NCBI RefSeq assembly: GCF_051954455.1
Contig: NZ_JBQCHS010000014.1
Coordinates: 50,604 to 114,603, forward strand
Direction: 5' to 3'
Length of the DNA stretch: 64,000 bases
DNA from: Pseudolysinimonas sp051954455
Lineage (GTDB): Bacteria > Actinomycetota > Actinomycetes > Actinomycetales > Microbacteriaceae
Numbering within the stretch: position 1 is the first letter of the stretch; each line of letters begins with the position of its first letter. The notes below the pieces were generated by a model. It did no database searches. It was given only the letters and a program-made list of their open reading frames with translations, and was not told the origin of the DNA. Shown piece after piece: positions 24,772 through 33,546 of the stretch. The translations under genes were made by a program, and so were the position numbers.

Positions 24772-26210
24772 CAGTTGCCGCCCTTCAGGTACGCGGTGAG
24801 ACCGTGGCGGCCGCCCTCGCGGCCGTAGCCGGACTCCTTGTAGCCGCCGAACGGGCTCGACGGGTCGAAACGGTTGAAGGTGTTCGCCCACACGACGCCG
24901 GCGCGCAGTCGGTCCGCGACGGCGAGGATCTTGGATCCCTTGTCGCTCCAGATGCCGGCCGACAGCCCGTAGGGCGTGTTGTTCGCCTTCGTGATCGCCT
25001 CGGCCGGGGTGCGGAAGGTGAGGACCGAGAGCACCGGCCCGAAGATCTCCTCGCGCGCGATCGTCGACGACGTCGACACGTTGTCGAAGATCGTCGGCGC
25101 GAACCAGAACCCGTTCTCGGGGATCGCGCACGGGGCGCTCCAGCGCTCGGCGCCCTCCTGCTCGCCGAGGTCGCTGAGCGCCCGGATGCGGTCGAGCTGC
25201 TCACGGGAGTTGATCGCGCCGATGTCGGTGTTCTTGTCGAGCGGGTCGCCGAGCCGGAGCGTCGCCATGCGCTGCTTCAGGCGGTCGACGACCTCGTCGT
25301 GGATGCTCTCCTGGACGAGGAGCCGGCTCCCGGCGCAGCAGACGTGGCCTTGGTTGAAGAAGATGCCGTTGACGATCCCCTCGACGGCCTGGTCGATCGG
25401 GGCGTCGTCGAAGACGATGTTCGCCGCCTTGCCACCGAGCTCGAGGGTGACCTTCTTGTGCGTTCCGGCGATCGTCTTCGCGATCTCGCGGCCGACCGCG
25501 GTCGAGCCGGTGAAGGCGACCTTGTCGACGCCGGGGTGGCGCACGAGCGCCTGGCCGGTGGCGCCGGCGCCCGTCACGATGTTCACGACGCCCGGCGGCA
25601 GGTCGGCCTGCTGCACGATCTCGGCGAACAGCAGCGCGGTGAGCGGGGTCGTCTCGGCGGGCTTCAGCACCACGGTGTTGCCCGCCGCGAGCGCCGGGGC
25701 GATCTTCCACGCGAGCATCATGAGCGGGAAGTTCCACGGGATGACCTGCGCGGCGACGCCGAGCGGGCGCGGGTTCGCGCCGAGGCCCGCGTAGTCGAGC
25801 TTGTCGGCCCATCCGGCGTAGTAGAAGAACCAGGCGGCGACGAGCGGGACGTCGACGTCGCGGCTCTCCTTGATGGGTTTGCCGTTGTCGAGGCTCTCGG
25901 CGACGGCGAGCTCGCGGGCCCGCTCCTGCACGAGGCGCGCGATGCGGAAGAGGTACTTGCCGCGGTCGGTGCCCGACATCCTCGACCAGGTGCGGTCGTA
26001 GGCGCGGCGCGCGGCCGCGACCGCGAGGTCGACGTCGTGGTCGTCGGCGGTCGCGATCTCGGCGAGCCGCTCCTCCGTCGCGGGCGAGACCGTGGCGAAG
26101 GGCTCGCCGTGGCCGTCGACCCAATCGCCGTCGACGAACAGGCCGTACGACGGGCGCAGCTGCACGATCGCGCGCGATTCCGGCGCCGGTGCGTATTCCA
26201 GGAACGACAT
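24771..26210 (-). CDS. aldehyde dehydrogenase family protein
   Basis: 479-residue NAD(P)-dependent dehydrogenase of full family length. Motifs: IPWNFPLMMLAWKIAPALAAGN (cofactor), FTGSTAVGREI (Rossmann turn), ELGGKAANIVFDDA (general-base Glu) and NQGHVCCAGSRLLV with the catalytic Cys pair near residue 285, then EEIFGPVLSV. It starts 2 bp after deoC and overlaps the short ALDH. In this context it probably oxidises acetaldehyde released by DeoC, or a related aldehyde, to the acid. The start ATG at 26210 is short of any strong SD sequence, consistent with coupling to deoC. Confidence 0.93.
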   Translation of the reverse strand: MSFLEYAPAPESRAIVQLRPSYGLFVDGDWVDGHGEPFATVSPATEERLAEIATADDHDVDLAVAAARRAYDRTWSRMSGTDRGKYLFRIARLVQERARELAVAESLDNGKPIKESRDVDVPLVAAWFFYYAGWADKLDYAGLGANPRPLGVAAQVIPWNFPLMMLAWKIAPALAAGNTVVLKPAETTPLTALLFAEIVQQADLPPGVVNIVTGAGATGQALVRHPGVDKVAFTGSTAVGREIAKTIAGTHKKVTLELGGKAANIVFDDAPIDQAVEGIVNGIFFNQGHVCCAGSRLLVQESIHDEVVDRLKQRMATLRLGDPLDKNTDIGAINSREQLDRIRALSDLGEQEGAERWSAPCAIPENGFWFAPTIFDNVSTSSTIAREEIFGPVLSVLTFRTPAEAITKANNTPYGLSAGIWSDKGSKILAVADRLRAGVVWANTFNRFDPSSPFGGYKESGYGREGGRHGLTAYLKGGN

Positions 26211-26212
26211 AT

Positions 26213-27220
26213 CTAGTCCACCGTGACGTAGTCGGGGCCGCTGTAATGGCCGGTTGTGATCTTCTGACGCTGCAGGAGCACGTCGTTGAGGAGGCTCGAG
26301 GCGCCGAAGCGGAACAGGTGCGGCTGCAGCCACTCCTCCCCCGCGGTCTCGGCCACCGTGACCAGGTACTTGATCGCATCCTTGGAGGCCCGGATGCCGC
26401 CGGCCGGCTTGACGCCGACCCGCTCGCCCGTGAGCCGGTGCCAGTCGCGCACGACCTCGAGCATGAGCAGCGTGACGGGCAGGGTCGCCGCGGGCGCCAC
26501 CTTGCCGGTCGAGGTCTTGATGAAGTCGCCGCCGGCGAGGATCGCGAGCCAGCTGGCGCGACGGACGTTGTCGTAGGTGGTGAGCTCGCCGGTCTCGAGG
26601 ATGACCTTGAGGCTCGCGGAGCTGCCGTCGTCGCGGCGGCAGGCCTCCTTCACGGCCACGATCTGCTCGAACACGGTGCCGTACCGCCCCGCGAGGAACG
26701 CGCCGCGGTCGATGACCATGTCGATCTCGTCGGCCCCGTTCGCGACGGCGTCTCGGGTGTCCGCCAGCTTCACCGCGAGCGACGCCCGACCGCTCGGGAA
26801 CGCGGTGGCGACGGCCGCGACCGAGATCCCGCCCTCGTCCGGGTCGCCGTGCGCTCCGCCGAGCGCGGCGACGGCCGCCGGGACCATGTCGCCGTACGCG
26901 CAGACCGCCGCCACCTTCGGCGTCGACGGGTCGGAGGGGTCGGGGTTCAGCCCCTTCGCGACGAGCGAGCGCACCTTGCCGGGGGTGTCGGCCCCCTCGA
27001 GCGTCGTGAGGTCGGTGAGCGCGATGATCTTGTCGAGCGCCCACCGCTTCGACGCGGTCTTGATGGACCGCGTGCCGAGCGCCGCCGCGCGGGCCTCGAG
27101 CCCCACCGCGTCCACCCCGCTGAGACCCTCCAGGTGGAGCCGGAGGCTGCGCTCGGTCAGGTCACCGCCCAGCACCCTCACGGCCCGTTCGGCCGGCGGG
27201 AGCATCTGCTGCATGGTCAT
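26213..27220 (-). CDS. deoC: deoxyribose-phosphate aldolase
   Basis: Cleaves 2-deoxyribose 5-phosphate to glyceraldehyde 3-phosphate and acetaldehyde. 335 residues, the long form of class I aldolase. Schiff-base lysine in GGDFIKTSTGKVAPAA (about 235), second active-site lysine in VGVKPAGGIRASKDAIKYL (about 272), and EIDMVIDRG supplying the acidic residue. ATG at 27220 overlaps the regulator stop by 4 bases, and the ALDH follows after 2 bp: a tight deoxynucleoside catabolism operon. No nupC, deoA or deoB is seen nearby. Confidence 0.96.
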   Translation of the reverse strand: MTMQQMLPPAERAVRVLGGDLTERSLRLHLEGLSGVDAVGLEARAAALGTRSIKTASKRWALDKIIALTDLTTLEGADTPGKVRSLVAKGLNPDPSDPSTPKVAAVCAYGDMVPAAVAALGGAHGDPDEGGISVAAVATAFPSGRASLAVKLADTRDAVANGADEIDMVIDRGAFLAGRYGTVFEQIVAVKEACRRDDGSSASLKVILETGELTTYDNVRRASWLAILAGGDFIKTSTGKVAPAATLPVTLLMLEVVRDWHRLTGERVGVKPAGGIRASKDAIKYLVTVAETAGEEWLQPHLFRFGASSLLNDVLLQRQKITTGHYSGPDYVTVD

Positions 27221-28158
27221 GCGTCCTCCAGGAGCGCTCGTGCCGTGGCGTCGTCGGTGACGAGCACGGTGCAGAGCCCGCTCGTCACCACCGTCCGCGC
27301 GATGTCGTGCTTCGCCCGCCCCGCCACGACCAGGATCGCCGTCTCGGCGGCGCGCAGCCGGTCCAGTCCCAGCCCCACCGTCCGCTCATCGAGCGCGGGG
27401 TCGACGATGTTGCCGTCGGCGTCGACGAAGCGCCCGAGCACGTCGCCGACCGCGCCCTTGCGCACGAGCTCGGCGATGTCGTCCGGGGTCAGGTAGCCGC
27501 TCTCGACGAGGGCGGAATCCCGCACCGCCGCTCCGGCGGTGAGGAGGTACGCGGATGCCGAGGCCGCCCGAGCGAGGGCGTCCGCGACGACCCGGTCCGC
27601 CACGATCGCCTGCTTCGTCTCGAGCCGTTCGAGGATCGCGGGGCTCGGCAGGAGGACGGCCTCCCCGTCGGCCTTCGCCGCGATGGTCGATGCGGTGGGC
27701 GCCGCCGTCCCGGGCCGGCGGTTAAGCGTGACGCCGCCGTTGACCTGCACGACCTCGACGCCGCGGGCCCAGTGGCGCACCAGCCGATCGGCGACCGCCG
27801 CGAGCGTGCGGCCCCAGCTCACGCCGAGGGTGCGCGGGGCGGGACGGAGGGCGGCGAGGTGATCCGCGGCGGCCTGGGCGACGCGGGTCAGCAGCTCCCT
27901 CTCGTCGTCGGGAGCGGGCACGACCACCGCGTCCTTCAGGCCGAACCGCTCCTGCAGCTCCCGCTCGACCCCGAGCCGGCGTGCGCGCGGGTGGACGATC
28001 TCGATGCGCACGATGCCCTGCTCCCGCGCGTCCGCGAGCAGTCGCCCGACCTTCCAGCGCGAGAGTTCGAGGAGCACACCGACCTCGTCCTGGGTCTTGC
28101 CCTCGTCGTAGTAGAGCTCCGCCGCGCGCACGGCCAGCAGCTCGTCCTCCTCCAGCAT
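27217..28158 (-). CDS. SorC/DeoR-type sugar-binding transcriptional regulator
   Basis: 313 residues. N-terminal HTH: AAELYYDEGKTQDEVGVLLELSRWKVGRLLADAREQGIVRIEI (about 12-54). The C-terminal SorC sugar-phosphate domain shows LGVSWGRTL (about 112), VVQVNGGV, GNIVDPALDERTVGLGLDRL and VVAGRAKHDI. First gene of the deoC operon, so it most likely represses it and responds to deoxyribose 5-phosphate or a similar ligand. TAGCCT lies 7 bases upstream of the ATG. I chose 28158 over a longer frame because of that box and the family's usual length. Confidence 0.9.
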   Translation of the reverse strand: MLEEDELLAVRAAELYYDEGKTQDEVGVLLELSRWKVGRLLADAREQGIVRIEIVHPRARRLGVERELQERFGLKDAVVVPAPDDERELLTRVAQAAADHLAALRPAPRTLGVSWGRTLAAVADRLVRHWARGVEVVQVNGGVTLNRRPGTAAPTASTIAAKADGEAVLLPSPAILERLETKQAIVADRVVADALARAASASAYLLTAGAAVRDSALVESGYLTPDDIAELVRKGAVGDVLGRFVDADGNIVDPALDERTVGLGLDRLRAAETAILVVAGRAKHDIARTVVTSGLCTVLVTDDATARALLEDA

Positions 28159-28171
28159 CGCCGCCAGGCTA
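28159..28171 (-). promoter_or_regulatory. leaderless-type -10 box of the sorC-deoC-ALDH operon
   Basis: Minus-strand TAGCCT, 7 bases, ATG at 28158. Likely the operon promoter. Confidence 0.55.
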
Positions 28172-28232
28172 CGCCGGGACCAGCGGATGCGCGAGTCTCT
28201 GCTCAGATGAGCAGCCGATGCGTCCCCCGCGC

Positions 28233-28598
28233 TCAGCCCGCAGGGCGGAGGGCCGACGCCGCCCCGGCCCAATCGACGGGGTGCCCGCGCAGCAGGTCCT
28301 CCAGTCGATCGAGGAGCTCGTCGGGCGCACCGATCTCGCCGACGACCCGCAGCCGGGTCGACCGGTCGCGGGTGCCTCCCTCCACCTCCTCCGCATGGAA
28401 CGCCAGGTCGCCCACGCCGTCGATGCGCACGCGCAGGAGCTCCGGATCCCGTCGATCGAGCACGATCACCGCGGGGCCGCCGTCGACGAGTCGCAGCTCG
28501 GGGTCGAACCAGCCCTCGACCAGGACCGGATCGACGAGCGCGTCCCAGACGATCGCCCGTGGCAGATCGATGAGGCGCTCGACGGTCCGGGGCTGCAC
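28233..28598 (-). CDS. SRPBCC (START-like) domain protein
   Basis: 121 residues beginning at GTG 28598 with TAGCGT 6 bases upstream. The opening VERLIDLPRAIVWDALVDPVLVEGWFDPELRLVDGG is the classic first strand and helix pair of SRPBCC/AHSA1-type proteins, followed by ELLRVRIDG and a C-terminal helix LLDRLEDLLRG. These fold into a hydrophobic ligand pocket; ligand unknown. Monocistronic, between the SorC gene and the GH4 gene on the opposite strand. Confidence 0.75.
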   Translation of the reverse strand: MQPRTVERLIDLPRAIVWDALVDPVLVEGWFDPELRLVDGGPAVIVLDRRDPELLRVRIDGVGDLAFHAEEVEGGTRDRSTRLRVVGEIGAPDELLDRLEDLLRGHPVDWAGAASALRPAG

Positions 28599-28610
28599 AG
28601 GATCACGCTA
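28599..28610 (-). promoter_or_regulatory. leaderless-type -10 box of the SRPBCC gene
   Basis: Minus-strand TAGCGT, GATCCT, GTG at 28598. Confidence 0.55.
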
Positions 28611-28680
28611 CGCGCGCCGGCCGACGTCGCCTCGCAACGAGGCCGTTCGCATCCACGCCGTGTCATGGCATCGTCGAAGC

Positions 28681-29940
28681 ATGAAACTGGCGATCGTCGG
28701 CGGCGGCTCGACCTACACCCCGGAGCTCGTGGACGGGTTCTCCCGGCTGCGCGACGAGCTGCCGATCGAGGAGCTCTGGCTCGTCGACCGCGACGAGGGG
28801 CGGCTCCGCCTCGTCGGCGGCTTCGCGCAGCGGATGTTCGAGGCGGCGGGGCACCCCGGTCGCATCGTGCCGACCACGGACCTCGTCGCGGGGGTGAGCG
28901 ACGCCGACGCCGTGCTCATCCAGCTCCGCGTCGGCGGGCAGGACGCTCGCCACGGCGACGAGACCTGGCCGCACGAGGTCGGCTGCGTCGGGCAGGAGAC
29001 GACGGGTCCGGGCGGCTTCGCGAAGGCGCTCCGCACCGTGCCCGTCGTGCTCGACATCGCCGAGACGGTGCGCCGCCACGCCAAGCCGGGCGCCTGGATC
29101 ATCGACTTCACCAATCCCGTCGGCATCGTGACCCGGGCGCTGCTGCAGGCCGGTCACCGTGCCGTCGGGCTCTGCAACGTGGCCATCGGGTTCCAGCGCC
29201 GCTTCGCGGGGCTCCTCGGCGTCGCACCCGACGAGGTACGACTCGGGCACGTCGGCCTCAACCACCTGACGTGGGAGCGCTCCGTCACCGTCGGCGGCCG
29301 CGACGTGCTGCCCGAGTGGCTCGAGACCCGCCTCGACGAACTGGCCGACGAGGTGGAGCTGCCCGCGGGCGTGCTCCGGATGCTCGGCACCGTGCCGTCG
29401 TACTACCTGCGCTACTACTACGCCCACGACGAGGTGCTGCGGGAGCAGCTGCACGCCCCGACGCGCGCGGAGGCGGTGCGCGCGGTCGAGCGCGAGCTGC
29501 TGGCGATCTACGCCGACCCGGCGGAGCACGAGAAGCCCGCCGCGCTCGCGAGCCGCGGCGGCGCCTTCTACTCGGAGGCGGCGATCGAGCTCATGGCGTC
29601 GCTGCGGTCGGAGACGGGCGACGTCCGCGTGGTCAACGTGCGCAACGACGGCGCGCTGCCGTTCCTGCCGGATGACCACGCGATCGAGGTGCCCGCGCAC
29701 GTGTCGGCCGCGGGCATCGAGGTGCTGCCGATCGCGCCCCTGCCGGACGACATCCGCGGGCTCGTCTCCGCGGTCGCCGGCTACGAGCGGCTCGCGCTCG
29801 ACGCGGCCGTGCACGGGGGCCGGGAGCGGGTGCTGCGGGCCATGCAGGCGCACCCCCTCGTGTTGCAGTATGAGCGCGCGGAGCGGCTGACCGATCTCCT
29901 CGTCGCGCACAATCGGGAGCACCTGCCGTGGGCGGTCTGA
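28681..29940 (+). CDS. family 4 glycoside hydrolase, 6-phospho-beta-glucosidase type
   Basis: 419-residue NAD- and metal-dependent glycosidase. N-terminal Rossmann motif AIVGGGSTYTPELVDGF, then VDRDEGRLRLVGG, LIQLRVGGQDARHGDE, GQETTGPGGF, IIDFTNPVGIVTRALLQ, the metal Cys in VGLCNVAIGF (about 162) and GHVGLNHLTW with the metal His (about 190). GVGGQDAR and GQETTGPGG mark the 6-phospho-beta-glucosidase side. It overlaps the BadF-type kinase gene by 13 bases, so the two should act on one pathway: kinase phosphorylates, GH4 cleaves. No PTS genes are present. Confidence 0.93.
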   Translation: MKLAIVGGGSTYTPELVDGFSRLRDELPIEELWLVDRDEGRLRLVGGFAQRMFEAAGHPGRIVPTTDLVAGVSDADAVLIQLRVGGQDARHGDETWPHEVGCVGQETTGPGGFAKALRTVPVVLDIAETVRRHAKPGAWIIDFTNPVGIVTRALLQAGHRAVGLCNVAIGFQRRFAGLLGVAPDEVRLGHVGLNHLTWERSVTVGGRDVLPEWLETRLDELADEVELPAGVLRMLGTVPSYYLRYYYAHDEVLREQLHAPTRAEAVRAVERELLAIYADPAEHEKPAALASRGGAFYSEAAIELMASLRSETGDVRVVNVRNDGALPFLPDDHAIEVPAHVSAAGIEVLPIAPLPDDIRGLVSAVAGYERLALDAAVHGGRERVLRAMQAHPLVLQYERAERLTDLLVAHNREHLPWAV

Positions 29941-30905
29941 TCGTCGCGGTCGACGGGGGCGGCTCGAAGACCGACGTCGTCGCGCTGCGGCCGGACGGCT
30001 CGGTCGCGGGAGCGGCGCGCGGCCTCGCGACGAACCCGCAGGTCGAGACGCTGCCGGTGGCGGTGTCGCGCATCGACGCCCTCGTCGAGGAGGCGACCGG
30101 CGGCGCGGACGTCGCCTACGCGAGCGTGTACCTCGCCGGCCTCGACCTCGCCGTCGAGATCGAGAGGTTCACGGCGGCGATCGCGCCGCTCCGCTGGACG
30201 CGGGCCGGACTCGCCGTCGACAACGACCTCTTCGCGCTGCTGCGCACCGGTACGCGGTCCGCGGACGCGGTGGCCGTGGTGTGCGGCACCGGCATCAACG
30301 CGGTCGGCGTCCGCGCCGACGGCGGGACCGCCCGCTTCCCCGCGCTCGGCACGATCACGGGCGACTGGGGCGGCGGCAGCGGGGTCATGCTCGCGGCGCT
30401 CTGGCACGCGGCACGGGCGGAGGACGGCCGCGGACCGGCCACGACGCTCGCGGCGGCGCTGCCCTCGGAGCTCGGCTTGCCGAGCGTCCAGGCGATCGGC
30501 GAGGCGATCCTCCTCGGCGACCTGCCGGTCGCGGCGCTCACGCCGCTCACCCCGGCGCTGTTCCGGGCGGCGCAGGCCGGAGACGGGATCGCGGGGCGGC
30601 TGCTCGACCGGCAGGCCGAGGAGATCGCGACGATGGCACGGGTCTGCGCCGCACGTCTCGAGCTCCCGAGCGCAGGCCTGCCGGTCGTCCTCGGCGGGGG
30701 GCTCATCCGCTCGGGCGAACGGCGGCTGCTCGACCCCCTGCTGGTGCGGCTGGAGGAGGCTCTGCCGGGCGCGGAGCCGATCGTGGTGGAGGAGCACCCG
30801 ATCGTCGGCGCGGGCCTCGGCGCCCTCGCGGCGGCCGGCGGGGATGCGGCCTCCCTGGACCGCGCCCGTACGGCCCTCGCCGCCCGCGAGGCGCAGGCGG
30901 TCTGA
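29928..30905 (+). CDS. BadF/BadG/BcrA/BcrD-type ATPase, N-acetylglucosamine kinase-like
   Basis: 325 residues, ASKHA sugar kinase fold. Phosphate-1 loop IVAVDGGGSKTDVVALRPDG at the start, VVCGTGINAVGV (phosphate-2, about 120), TGDWGGGSGVMLAALWHAAR (about 144) and the adenosine loop VVLGGGLIRSGERRLL (about 250). It lacks the BadF FeS cysteines, so it fits the GlcNAc kinase group. The GTG at 29928 lies within the GH4 gene. It converges on an MFS gene with 4 bp between. Probable sugar or amino sugar phosphorylation; exact sugar unproven. Confidence 0.9.
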   Translation: MGGLIVAVDGGGSKTDVVALRPDGSVAGAARGLATNPQVETLPVAVSRIDALVEEATGGADVAYASVYLAGLDLAVEIERFTAAIAPLRWTRAGLAVDNDLFALLRTGTRSADAVAVVCGTGINAVGVRADGGTARFPALGTITGDWGGGSGVMLAALWHAARAEDGRGPATTLAAALPSELGLPSVQAIGEAILLGDLPVAALTPLTPALFRAAQAGDGIAGRLLDRQAEEIATMARVCAARLELPSAGLPVVLGGGLIRSGERRLLDPLLVRLEEALPGAEPIVVEEHPIVGAGLGALAAAGGDAASLDRARTALAAREAQAV

Positions 30906-30909
30906 CGGA

Positions 30910-32127
30910 CTACGGGCCGACCTCGTCCTCGACGAACCGGGGCCGGTGGAGGACGATCGCGGCCGGGACGAGCGGCAGGAGCGCGACCAGCAGCAGGATG
31001 AGCGACGCGGTCCACGACCCCGTCGCCGCGTGCAGGACGCCGACCAGCAGCGGGGTGAGAGCGCCGGCGACGTATCCGACGGCCTGCATGAAGCCGCTGA
31101 GCGCGACCGAGCCGGCGTGCGAGCGGGAGCGGACGCCGACGAGCGCCAGGCTGTAGGGGAAGAACGCCGCACCGAGCGCGATGAACGCCACCCAGAGCCA
31201 GGGCGCCGCGATCGGTGCGACCAGGAGGCCCGTGAACCCCGCGGCGTTGAGCGCGATCGTCGCGATCGCCGGCCCGACGGAGCTGCGCAGCCGGGCGGCG
31301 AGAGGCGGCATGACGATCGACAGCGGGATGCCGGCCAGGCTGAACAGCGCGACGAGGGCGGCCGCGGTCGCCTCGTCGACGTGCGCCACATCGGCGAGCA
31401 GCGCCGGGAAGGTGCCGAACACGGTGTAGGCGGCCGCCACGGTGGTGGAGAAGCCCGCGGCCATGGCCCACGCAGTCGGCGAGCGCCAGATGCCGCCGGC
31501 GAGCGGAGCCTCCGACGCGCCGCCGGAGCCCGGGCTCCGATCGCGGGCGTCGCTCCCCCGGCCACGGGCGAGCTCGACGATCCACGGCACGGCCGCCACG
31601 GCGGCGACGAGCGCCCACGACCCGAGCGACGCCTGCCAGCCGACGGCGAGCGCCACCGGGACGGCGACGAGCGGCACGACGGTCGCCCCGATCGTCTGCA
31701 CGGTGACGTACCCGCTCGTGACGGGCCCGATCCGGTCGGGGAAGAAGCGGCGCACGAGCGGCGGCAGGAGCACGTTGCCGACGCCGATGCCGAGGAACGC
31801 GAGCGCCGACGCGACCACGATGACCGGGGCGCTCGGCACGACGGCGCGGAGCAGCTGCCCGATCACCATGAGCGCCACGCCGGAGAGGAGGGTGCGCTCC
31901 ATCCCGAACCGCGCGCTCATCCGCGGGGTCAGCGCCCCGGCGAGAGCGAATGCGAGGGGCGGGGCCGCGCTCAGGACCCCGATCACCGCGGAGCCGAGCG
32001 GCACGTCGTGCGAGATCTGTTCGGCGATCGGCGAGAGCGCCACGACCGCGGCACGGAGGTTGAGCGCGACGAGCAGGATCCCCACGAGGGCGACGAGGCG
32101 CCCCCGCCAGGCGGAGGACGAGGTCAT
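30910..32127 (-). CDS. MFS transporter, CynX/NimT type (second copy)
   Basis: 405 residues, 12 hydrophobic helices. It starts RLVALVGILLVALNLRAAVVALSPIAEQI, the CynX signature region, with a long charged loop near residues 190-215 between the halves (RGRGSDARDRSPGSGG) and GSVALSGFMQAVGYVAGALTPLLVG in the second half. Paralogous in type to the carrier at 3205-4416. ATG at 32127 overlaps the ribF stop (ATGA), so it is expressed from the truB-ribF operon; there is no dedicated regulator. Substrate unknown. Confidence 0.9.
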   Translation of the reverse strand: MTSSSAWRGRLVALVGILLVALNLRAAVVALSPIAEQISHDVPLGSAVIGVLSAAPPLAFALAGALTPRMSARFGMERTLLSGVALMVIGQLLRAVVPSAPVIVVASALAFLGIGVGNVLLPPLVRRFFPDRIGPVTSGYVTVQTIGATVVPLVAVPVALAVGWQASLGSWALVAAVAAVPWIVELARGRGSDARDRSPGSGGASEAPLAGGIWRSPTAWAMAAGFSTTVAAAYTVFGTFPALLADVAHVDEATAAALVALFSLAGIPLSIVMPPLAARLRSSVGPAIATIALNAAGFTGLLVAPIAAPWLWVAFIALGAAFFPYSLALVGVRSRSHAGSVALSGFMQAVGYVAGALTPLLVGVLHAATGSWTASLILLLVALLPLVPAAIVLHRPRFVEDEVGP

Positions 32128-33065
32128 CCGAGCTGCAGGAGCGCGCGGATCGTGGCGTCGTCCTCCCGCAGCGCGACCATGAGCTCGTCGATGCCGTCGA
32201 ACTTGCGCATCGGGCGCACGAACCGCACGAACCGGAGCTCGATCGTCGCGCCGTAGAGGTCGATGTCCTGGTCGAAGAGATGCGCCTCGACCTGATGCTC
32301 CGGTACGCCCTCGAAGGTCGGGTTGTTGCCGATCGAGACGGCGGCGGCGTAGGCGGTGCCGTCGACGACCGCCCAGCAGGCGTAGACGCCGTCCGCCGGC
32401 ACGAGACCCTCGAGCCGGGCCGGGTCGAGGTTGGCGGTCGGGTACCCGAGCTTGCGGCCCATCTGGGCCCCGCGGACGACGACCGAACGCACCGACGGCG
32501 GGCGACCGAGCAGCAGGGCGGCGCCGGCGACGTCGCCCGACGCGACGAGATCGCGGATCCGGGTGGACGAGATCCGCCCGGTCTCCCCGTCCGCGCGGAC
32601 GTCGTCGATGAGGACGACCGAGAAGCCGAGCTCGACGCCGAGCGCGCGCAGCAGCTCCACGTCGCCCGCGCCGCCCGCACCGAACCGGAAGTCGGATCCG
32701 CACAGCACCGTCTGGGCGTGGAGGGCGTCGACGAGCACCTCGCGCACGAACGCCTCCGCGCTCTGCCGGCTGCGCTCGGCGTCGAAGGCGAGCACGAGCG
32801 TCGCGTCGACCCCGGCCTCCGCGAGCAGCTCGGTCTTCTGCGCCGTGCTGACGACGGCGGGCGGGCAGAGCTCCGGGCGGATGACGCTGAGCGGATTGCG
32901 GTCGAAGGTGACGACCGTCGCGGTCAGGCCGCGCTCGTCGGCCAGCTCCCGCAGTTGCGCGAGCACCCCGCGATGGCCGAGGTGCACGCCGTCGAACTTG
33001 CCGACCGTGACCGCCGCGGGTCCGAATCCGGCGGGCACGCTCGCGGGCCCGTCGAAGACCCGCAT
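32124..33065 (-). CDS. ribF: bifunctional riboflavin kinase/FAD synthetase
   Basis: Converts riboflavin to FMN and then FAD. 313 residues. N-terminal FMN adenylyltransferase domain with GKFDGVHLGHRGVLAQL (about 22-38) and ISSTRIRDLVASGDV (about 158). C-terminal flavokinase domain with GAQMGRKLGYPTANLDP, PADGVYACWAVVDG and IGNNPTFEG (metal and nucleotide binding), ending DGIDELMVALREDDATIRALL. Lies 1 bp after a small membrane protein gene and overlaps the MFS gene. Linked to truB as in most bacteria. Confidence 0.96.
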   Translation of the reverse strand: MRVFDGPASVPAGFGPAAVTVGKFDGVHLGHRGVLAQLRELADERGLTATVVTFDRNPLSVIRPELCPPAVVSTAQKTELLAEAGVDATLVLAFDAERSRQSAEAFVREVLVDALHAQTVLCGSDFRFGAGGAGDVELLRALGVELGFSVVLIDDVRADGETGRISSTRIRDLVASGDVAGAALLLGRPPSVRSVVVRGAQMGRKLGYPTANLDPARLEGLVPADGVYACWAVVDGTAYAAAVSIGNNPTFEGVPEHQVEAHLFDQDIDLYGATIELRFVRFVRPMRKFDGIDELMVALREDDATIRALLQLG

Positions 33066-33066
33066 C

Positions 33067-33522
33067 TCAGTGGCCCGCCCCGCTGCGACTGCGCGCCAGC
33101 CACACGAGCCCGAGGATCGGCAGCACGAGCGGGATGAACAGGTAGCCGGCGCCGTAGGTGCTCCACACGGTCGCGGTCGTGCCGAACGGCGCATTCGAGT
33201 GCGCGCCGAGGAGGTCGGGCGCGAGCATCGTGATCGTGCCGATGACCAGCACGCCGAGCAGCTCGAACGAGATCGTGATCCAGGCGAGCGTCCGCAGGCG
33301 CGCGGCGAGGGCCACGGTCACGACGACGTAGACGATCCCGGCCAGCAGCGACAGCAGGAAGGCGACCGGAGCCTGCTCGAAGCGGTCGGCGATCTGGAAG
33401 ATCGACCGGCCGAGGGCCGCGAGCGCGAGGATCGCGTAGACCGCGACGAGCACCCGGCCGATCCCCGAGAGGCGACGGTGCGGCGCCGCGACGGCGGCAT
33501 CCTTCTCGGTCACGACGGGCAC
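33067..33522 (-). CDS. small membrane protein upstream of ribF
   Basis: 151 residues. GTG start with TAGGCT 6 bases upstream. A short cytosolic head, then four helices: VLVAVYAILALAALGRSIFQIA, PVAFLLSLLAGIVYVVVTVALAA, WITISFELLGVLVIGTITML and GYLFIPLVLPILGLVWLA. No recognised domain. This type of four-helix protein often sits beside ribF in actinobacteria, but no function is known to me. Confidence 0.8.
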   Translation of the reverse strand: MPVVTEKDAAVAAPHRRLSGIGRVLVAVYAILALAALGRSIFQIADRFEQAPVAFLLSLLAGIVYVVVTVALAARLRTLAWITISFELLGVLVIGTITMLAPDLLGAHSNAPFGTTATVWSTYGAGYLFIPLVLPILGLVWLARSRSGAGH

Positions 33523-33534
33523 CCGATCAGCCTA
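33523..33534 (-). promoter_or_regulatory. leaderless-type -10 box before the ribF-linked membrane protein
   Basis: Minus-strand TAGGCT, GATCGG, GTG at 33522. May serve the membrane protein-ribF-MFS genes separately from truB. Confidence 0.55.
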
Positions 33535-33546
33535 TCCGCCGGGCCG

